NCBI GenBank assembly: GCA_019239915.1
Contig: JAFAZF010000065.1
Coordinates: 22,812 to 86,811, forward strand
Direction: 5' to 3'
DNA from: Sphingomonadaceae bacterium
GTDB taxonomy: Bacteria; Pseudomonadota; Alphaproteobacteria; Sphingomonadales; Sphingomonadaceae
Length of the DNA stretch: 64,000 bases
In this document: in pieces, positions 59,380 to 64,000 of the stretch
Layout of the letters: every line of letters begins with the position of its first letter
Position numbering within the stretch: the first letter of the stretch is position 1
Notes under the pieces: model-generated
What the model was told of the DNA's origin: nothing
Seen by the model: the letters and a program-made list of their open reading frames with translations, nothing else
Database searches by the model: none
Made by a program: the position numbers and the translations under genes

Positions 59380-60465
59380 ATGAGCGAACCGAGGCCGATC
59401 ACCCCGGTCATCCTCTCCGGCGGATCGGGCACGCGGCTGTGGCCGCTGTCGCGATCGCAACGGCCGAAGCAGTTGCTCGGTCTCACCCATCCCGAAACGA
59501 TGCTGCAGCTGACGGTGCGCCGCGCGCAGGGGCCGGGTTATGCGCCGCCGGTGATCGTCGCCAACGCCGCGCATGCCGATCTGATCGAGGCGCAGCTCGC
59601 CGAAACTGCCGTCGCGTCGGGTCTGCTCATCCTCGAGCCCGACGCGCGCAACACCGCGCCGGCGATCGCGCTCGCCGCGTTCGCGGCTTCCGATCCCGAC
59701 GATCTCCTGCTCGTCATGCCGAGCGATCACGTCATCGAGAACGAGATCGGCTTCCGCGCCGCGGTGGAGGCGGCGCGCGGTGTCGTCGAAGGCGGCTGGC
59801 TCGCGACCTTCGGCATGACGCCGGACAAGCCGGAGACCGGCTACGGCTATATCCGCATCGGCGCTGCGCTCGATGCCGGCGTCTATCGCGCCGAGAAATT
59901 CGTCGAAAAGCCGAGCCGCGAAGTCGCCGAGACCTATCTCGCCGAACGCCGCTATGCGTGGAACGGCGGCATCTTCCTGTTCCGCGCCGGCAGCTATGTC
60001 GACGCGCTCGAACGCCATGCGCCCCAGATCGCCGAGGCGGTGCGCGCTTCAGTCGTCGCCGGACGTCGGGTTGGCGATAGACTGTATCCGGAGGCCGATG
60101 CGTTCCGCCGCTCGCCATCCGATTCGGTCGATTATGCCGTGATGGAGAAGGCCGAGCGCGTCGCGGTGGTGCCGGTCGAGATCGGCTGGTCGGACGTCGG
60201 CAGCTGGGATGCGCTGCACGAGATCGCGCCGAAGGACAGCGACGGCAACGTCCATCGCGGCGAGGTCGTCGCGATCGATACCTCGGGCTGCCTGATCCGC
60301 ACCGACGGACCGCTGGTCGCCGCGGTGGGCGTCAAGGATCTCATCATCGTCGCGACCGGTGACGCGGTGCTGGTGCTGCCGCGCGGATCGAGCCAGGACG
60401 TGAAGCGCGCGATCGAACAGCTGAAGCGCGACGGCCACGTCACGCTCGATCGCGCGGTGGTCTAG
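59380..60465 (+). CDS. manC: mannose-1-phosphate guanylyltransferase (no isomerase domain)
   Basis: Makes GDP-mannose for capsule or exopolysaccharide. The nucleotidyltransferase domain begins PVILSGGSGTRLWPLSRSQRPKQLL, with MPSDHVIEN, ETGYGYIRIG and VEKPSREVAETYL. At 361 residues it stops before the cupin isomerase domain of the 470-residue type-II ManC/AlgA, so it is monofunctional. It is divergent from the TIGR03013 gene with 157 bp between, and the neighbourhood suggests its product feeds that polymer. GGAG precedes the start. Confidence 0.92.
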   Translation: MSEPRPITPVILSGGSGTRLWPLSRSQRPKQLLGLTHPETMLQLTVRRAQGPGYAPPVIVANAAHADLIEAQLAETAVASGLLILEPDARNTAPAIALAAFAASDPDDLLLVMPSDHVIENEIGFRAAVEAARGVVEGGWLATFGMTPDKPETGYGYIRIGAALDAGVYRAEKFVEKPSREVAETYLAERRYAWNGGIFLFRAGSYVDALERHAPQIAEAVRASVVAGRRVGDRLYPEADAFRRSPSDSVDYAVMEKAERVAVVPVEIGWSDVGSWDALHEIAPKDSDGNVHRGEVVAIDTSGCLIRTDGPLVAAVGVKDLIIVATGDAVLVLPRGSSQDVKRAIEQLKRDGHVTLDRAVV

Positions 60466-60517
60466 GGAGCGGTGATCTCGGGACTGGCCACGCCTCTCCG
60501 GGAACGCGATCTTATTT

Positions 60518-60603
60518 CCCGTTCGTGCCGAGCGAAGTCGAAGCACATGGTGTAGGCGCTGCGCTCTGAGGCACGTCCTTCGACGGCGCTCAGGACGAAC
60601 GGA
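60518..60603. repeat. REP-like palindrome, family A (copy 4)
   Basis: CCCGTTCGTGCCGAGCGAAG with TCGAAGCAC is inverted as GCACGTCCTTCGACGGCGCT with CAGGACGAACGGA. It lies in the 194-bp gap between manC and the aldo/keto reductase gene. Confidence 0.9.
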
Positions 60604-60659
60604 TCGGTCGGGGCTCGCGGAGTGCGAGCCGAGACCCGGCAGAACGGGCAAGGAGACAG

Positions 60660-61628
60660 ATGATGGAGAAACGCAAGCTGGGCGTGAGCGGCCTGGAGAC
60701 GATTCCCCTGGTCCTCGGCGGCAACGTCTTTGGCTGGACCGCCGATCGCGACGCGAGCTTCGCGGTGCTCGATGCCTTCGTCGCCGGGGGCGGCACGATG
60801 ATCGACACCGCCGACGTCTATTCGGCGTTCGCGCCCGGCAACAAGGGCGGCGAATCGGAGACGATGATCGGCGAATGGCTGAAGCGGCGCGGCCGGCGTG
60901 ACGACGTGCTGATCGCCACCAAGGTCGGCTTGCTCGCGGGTACGGGCGGCGAGGGGCTCGCGCCGAGCCGGATCGAGGCGGCGGTCGACGAGTCGCTGGC
61001 GCGGCTCCAGACCGACTATATCGACCTCTATTTCGCGCATCGTGACGACCCGGACGTGCCGATCCTCGACGCGCTTGCGGTGTTCGACAAGCTCGTCCGC
61101 GCGGGAAAGGTGCGCGCGATCGGTGCTTCCAACTACAAGTCGTCGCGCCTCGCCGAGGCGCTGCGCGTCAGCGACGACAACGGCTTCGCGCGCTTCACCG
61201 TCCTCCAGCCGCTCTACAACATGATGGAGCGGCCCGCGTTCGAACGCGCGCTGCAGAAACTGGTGATCGACGAGGGGCTCGGTGTGGTCCCCTATTTCAG
61301 CCTCGCCTCGGGATTCCTCAGCGGCAAATATCGCTCGGAAGCCGACGCCGGCGGCAAGGCGCGGAGCGGCTTCGTCACCAAATATCTGAACGATCGCGGT
61401 ATGGCGGTGCTCGCCGCGCTCGACGCGGTCGCCGGCGAAACCGGCGCGACGCAGGCGCAGGTCGCGCTCGCCTGGACGATGGCGCAGCCCGGCATCACCG
61501 CGCCGATCGCGAGCGCGACCAAGGTCTCGCAGCTGGAGGATCTGCTCGGGGCGACCACGCTCCGCCTGACCGACGCGCAGCTGCGCCGTCTCGACGAAGC
61601 GAGCGCCCCCGTCGAAGCCGCCGCCTGA
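60660..61628 (+). CDS. aldo/keto reductase
   Basis: A 322-residue NADPH-dependent oxidoreductase of the AKR superfamily (YajO/YdjG-like group). The catalytic set is recognisable: Asp and Tyr in MIDTADVYSAF, Lys in LIATKVGL and His in YFAHRDDPDVP; the cofactor region includes PYFSLASGFLSGKY and PIASATKVSQLEDLL. The substrate cannot be told. Two adjacent ATGs follow AAGGAG; the first is used here, the second has a slightly better spacing. Confidence 0.93.
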   Translation: MMEKRKLGVSGLETIPLVLGGNVFGWTADRDASFAVLDAFVAGGGTMIDTADVYSAFAPGNKGGESETMIGEWLKRRGRRDDVLIATKVGLLAGTGGEGLAPSRIEAAVDESLARLQTDYIDLYFAHRDDPDVPILDALAVFDKLVRAGKVRAIGASNYKSSRLAEALRVSDDNGFARFTVLQPLYNMMERPAFERALQKLVIDEGLGVVPYFSLASGFLSGKYRSEADAGGKARSGFVTKYLNDRGMAVLAALDAVAGETGATQAQVALAWTMAQPGITAPIASATKVSQLEDLLGATTLRLTDAQLRRLDEASAPVEAAA

Positions 61629-61696
61629 CCATCGTAACTGGGGATAAGCGGCGGCGGTGGATTCACGCCGCGCCGCCATCGCGCTAAGCAGCGCGG

Positions 61697-63454
61697 GTGA
61701 CCCTTGCCTGCAACGTCGATCGTTCGATCCTCGGCCAGCCGTGGCGCTGGCGTGCCTTCGCGAACGGCGACGAGGGCTTCGCGCCCGATGATCTGACCGC
61801 ACGATTGCTGCTCGCGCGCGGCTGTCCGCGCGACGCGCTCGATCTGCACCGCGCGCCGACGATCCGCGGTTTCATGCCCGACCCCTCGATCTTCCGCGAC
61901 ATGGATCGCGCCGCCGACCGGCTCGCCGATGCGGTCGCGGCCGGCGAGGCGGTGACGATCTTTGGTGATTACGACGTCGATGGTGCGACTTCGGCGGCGC
62001 TGCTCGTGCGGTTGCTGCGCGCGCTCGGGCTCGATCCGCAGGCCTATATCCCGGATCGGCTGATGGAGGGCTACGGCCCCTCGGGCGAGGCGCTGGTGCG
62101 GCTGAAGCAGGGCGGGGCGAGCCTCGTCGTCACCGTCGATTGCGGCGCGCAGGCGTTCGAGGCGCTGACCCAGGCGCGCGCCGCCGGCCTCGACGTGATC
62201 GTCGTCGATCACCACAAGTGCGCCGCCGCGCTCCCCGAGGCTTTCGCCTTGGTCAATCCCAACCGGCTCGACGAGGCGGAAGGCGCGGCGCACGGTCATC
62301 TCGCGGCGGTCGGCGTCGCCTTCCTGCTCGGCGCGGCGCTGCTGCGGACGTTGCGCGGGCGCGGCTTCTTCGCCGATCGGCCCGAGCCGCGCCTGATCGC
62401 GCTGCTCGATCTCGTCGCGCTCGGCACCGTCGCCGACGTCGCCCAGCTCCGTGGGCTCAACCGCGCCTTCGTCGCGCAGGGGCTGCGGCTGATGGCGGAA
62501 CGCCGCAATGTCGGGCTTTCGGCGCTGCTCGATGCCGCCGGCATCAAGGGCGCGCCGTCGTGCCACGATCTCGGCTTCGCGCTGGGGCCGCGGATCAACG
62601 CCGGCGGGCGCGTCGGCCGCTCCGATCTCGGCGTGCGGCTGCTCACCACGGAGGATGCGAGCGAAGCGGCCGCGATCGCCGCGGAACTCGATCGCCTCAA
62701 CCAGGAGCGCCGCGCGATCGAGGCGCATGTCCAGGAGACCGCGGCGGAGCAGGCGGCGCGGCAGGGCAATCGCGCCGTCGCGGTCGTCGCCGCGAGCGGG
62801 TGGCACCCCGGCGTGATCGGCATCGTCGCCGGCCGCCTGAAGGAGGCGCTCGGCCGGCCCGCGATCGTCGTCGCGCTCGACGACGCCGGCGTCGGCAAGG
62901 GTTCGGGCCGCTCGATCCCGGGCGTCGACCTCGGCGCGGCGGTGCTCGCCGCCAAGGATGCCGGGCTGCTCGCCGCCGGCGGCGGCCATGCGATGGCGGC
63001 GGGGCTCACCGTCGCGGCCGATCGCGTCGATGCGCTCGCCGAGTTCCTCGATGCGCGCCTCGGCGCCGATGTCGGCCGCGCGAGCGACGGCCGCGCGCTG
63101 ATGCTCGATGCGGTGTTGAGCCCCGGCGGCGTCACGCCCGCGCTGGTCGAGGCGCTGGAGGCGGGCGGCCCCTATGGCGCGGGCTGGCCAGCGCCGCGCG
63201 TCGCGGCGGGCCCCGTGCGCGTGGTAAAGGCCGACGTGGTGGGGCAGGGGCATGTCCGGGTGGTGGTGGCGGGGGACGACGGCCGCTCGGTCAAGGCGGT
63301 CGCCTTCCGTCAGGCGGAAACGCCGCTCGGCCACGCGCTGCTCGGCGCCGGCGGGACGCGCCGGCTGTGGCTGGCCGGGCGCGCCCGGCTCGATACCTGG
63401 GGCCAGCGCCGCGCCGCCGAACTCCACCTCGACGATGCCGCCTGGGCCGACTAG
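61697..63454 (+). CDS. recJ: single-stranded-DNA-specific exonuclease RecJ
   Basis: 5'-to-3' exonuclease for recombination and mismatch repair. The 585-residue protein has DHH phosphoesterase motifs FGDYDVDGATSAAL (91-96 core), VTVDCG (147-150), VVDHHK (170-174), and the DHHA1 motif AAGGGHAMAAG; the last 100 residues form the OB-like RecJ_OB domain. It starts at GTG 61697 with the conserved early phrase RSILGQPWRWR. Length fits the family. Confidence 0.95.
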   Translation: MTLACNVDRSILGQPWRWRAFANGDEGFAPDDLTARLLLARGCPRDALDLHRAPTIRGFMPDPSIFRDMDRAADRLADAVAAGEAVTIFGDYDVDGATSAALLVRLLRALGLDPQAYIPDRLMEGYGPSGEALVRLKQGGASLVVTVDCGAQAFEALTQARAAGLDVIVVDHHKCAAALPEAFALVNPNRLDEAEGAAHGHLAAVGVAFLLGAALLRTLRGRGFFADRPEPRLIALLDLVALGTVADVAQLRGLNRAFVAQGLRLMAERRNVGLSALLDAAGIKGAPSCHDLGFALGPRINAGGRVGRSDLGVRLLTTEDASEAAAIAAELDRLNQERRAIEAHVQETAAEQAARQGNRAVAVVAASGWHPGVIGIVAGRLKEALGRPAIVVALDDAGVGKGSGRSIPGVDLGAAVLAAKDAGLLAAGGGHAMAAGLTVAADRVDALAEFLDARLGADVGRASDGRALMLDAVLSPGGVTPALVEALEAGGPYGAGWPAPRVAAGPVRVVKADVVGQGHVRVVVAGDDGRSVKAVAFRQAETPLGHALLGAGGTRRLWLAGRARLDTWGQRRAAELHLDDAAWAD

Positions 63455-63509
63455 CCGGTCGCGCCTTGACCGATGCGCGCCCGCTGCCCTAGGGCGCGGG
63501 CCACGCCGC

Positions 63510-63585
63510 GGCCCCATCGTCTAGCGGTCTAGGACGTCGCCCTTTCACGGCGAAAACACGGGTTCGAGTCCCGTTGGGGTCACCA
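63510..63585 (+). tRNA. tRNA-Glu (anticodon TTC)
   Basis: A 76-nt cloverleaf with encoded CCA. Acceptor GGCCCCA/TGGGGTC (one G-T pair), anticodon stem TCGCC/GGCGA with loop CTTTCAC (anticodon TTC), T arm CGGGTTCGAGTCCCG. It follows recJ by 55 bp. The DNA after it is of different character, see the DUF1643 entry. Confidence 0.96.
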
Positions 63586-63605
63586 ACTCCGGAACTAGAT
63601 GAAAA

Positions 63606-63627
63606 GGCGGCGTTTTTTCGCGCCGCC
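63606..63627. terminator. hairpin after tRNA-Glu
   Basis: GGCGGCG and CGCCGCC form a 7-bp stem around a loop of TTTTTTCG. There is no T tract after the stem, so termination is uncertain; it may be a rho-independent-like stop in a weak form. Confidence 0.35.
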
Positions 63628-63707
63628 CGAGGCGGTGATGCGGGCGCGTCCCCCTTTGTAGGATCTCGCGTCCCCCCGTTCCCCACCCCCTCCCGAGGGC
63701 GGGGACG

Positions 63708-63977
63708 GTGAGCGGGCTTCGGATGCTCTCCGATGCCGTGATCAGCGAATGCGGTCGCTATCGGTATATGTTGACCCGCCAATGGGCTGGCGGTCACACG
63801 TCGACCGGGACCTGGTTGCTCCCGATCATCATGCTCAACCCGAGCACGGCTGACGCGAGCATTGATGACCCGACGATCCGGAGGTGCGCGGCCTTCGCCA
63901 AGCGCGAGGGCTGGCACGGCATTCGCGTTGTCAACCTATTCGCGTTCCGCGCGACAGAGGTGGCTCGGGGAATTTGA
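63708..63977 (+). pseudogene. truncated DUF1643 domain protein
   Basis: Encodes the first part of a DUF1643 protein: SDAVISECGRYRYMLTRQW, then IIMLNPSTADASIDDPTIRR and RVVNLFAFRATE, all conserved. It stops after 89 residues (EVARGI) whereas the family usually runs to about 150. The reading frame ends exactly after the conserved LFAFRATE, where the partner sequence normally continues. Base composition is less GC-rich than the neighbours. Either a truncated remnant or a gene disrupted by a frameshift near 63960; the window ends soon after. GTG 63708 or ATG 63723 could start it. Confidence 0.65.
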
Positions 63978-64000
63978 ACAGTGGGGATGAGTGGATTGCC

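Noticed and set aside
63489..63917. Minus-strand frame containing NGTRTRVFAVKGRRPRP
   Set aside because: This peptide is the translation of the antisense of tRNA-Glu, a well-known spurious annotation.

Overview
The window is GC-rich chromosomal DNA with almost every codon ending in G or C, and it looks like an alphaproteobacterium of the Sphingomonadaceae, most likely Sphingomonas or a close relative. The evidence is CcrM with GANTC sites, a UrcA-family protein, a DUF2171 stress-type protein, the PrsK/PrsR/TIGR03013 exopolysaccharide regulators of the PEP-CTERM (XrtA) system, and the gene order trpF-trpB-trpA-accD-folC. Most of it is ordinary core genome. No CRISPR array, rRNA or complete prophage is visible.

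Layout. 1-5.2 kb: 3' part of an M24 aminopeptidase P, a membrane-anchored glutathione peroxidase, an MHS-type MFS transporter and a D-Ala-D-Ala carboxypeptidase. 5.3-9.4 kb: a Tat-exported L,D-transpeptidase-like protein, then folP, ccrM and rnhB on the minus strand, with a DnaA box and two GANTC sites in front of ccrM. 9.7-19.8 kb: beta-helix protein, ScsB/DsbD-type reductase, SDR, PAP2 phosphatase, small phosphatase, amidohydrolase, 3-hydroxyisobutyrate-dehydrogenase-like enzyme, threonine ammonia-lyase, UrcA protein and a small secreted protein. 19.8-28.4 kb: rsmD, rluB-like gene, a lone receiver-domain protein, AmpG-like permease, and the trpFBA-accD-folC cluster. 28.6-33.4 kb: an EmrA-EmrB-TolC type efflux operon. 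33.6-37.6 kb: pstSCAB with a Pho box but no phoU. 38-43 kb: a GT2-GtrA fusion and an operon pairing a repeat-rich Ser/Gly exported protein with a TpsB-like outer-membrane transporter. 43.2-52.9 kb: ROK sugar kinase, tRNA-Ala, DUF2171 protein and its decayed partial duplicate, CLC channel, YpfJ-like metallopeptidase, patatin plus 3-hydroxybutyrate dehydrogenase, ICMT-like methyltransferase and a DUF815 ATPase. 52.9-54.3 kb: a gene desert of palindromes and a DUF559 nuclease-like gene. 54.3-60.5 kb: prsR, prsK, the TIGR03013 glycosyltransferase and manC. 60.7-64 kb: aldo/keto reductase, recJ, tRNA-Glu and a truncated DUF1643 gene in less GC-rich DNA.

The most unusual feature is the density of interspersed palindromic repeats: at least five sequence families, more than 20 copies, nearly all between genes. 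One family (33-bp inverted arms carrying CCCTCCC...GGGAGGG hairpins) has short copies of about 100 bp and one long copy (53645-54088) whose arms enclose most of a DUF559 endonuclease-like gene. This suggests a master element with internally deleted, MITE-like derivatives. Repeat ends also supply Shine-Dalgarno sequences to some downstream genes and C-terminal tails to some upstream proteins. The second point of interest is the TpsB-like operon at 39283-42877, whose presumed substrate is not a recognisable filamentous haemagglutinin.
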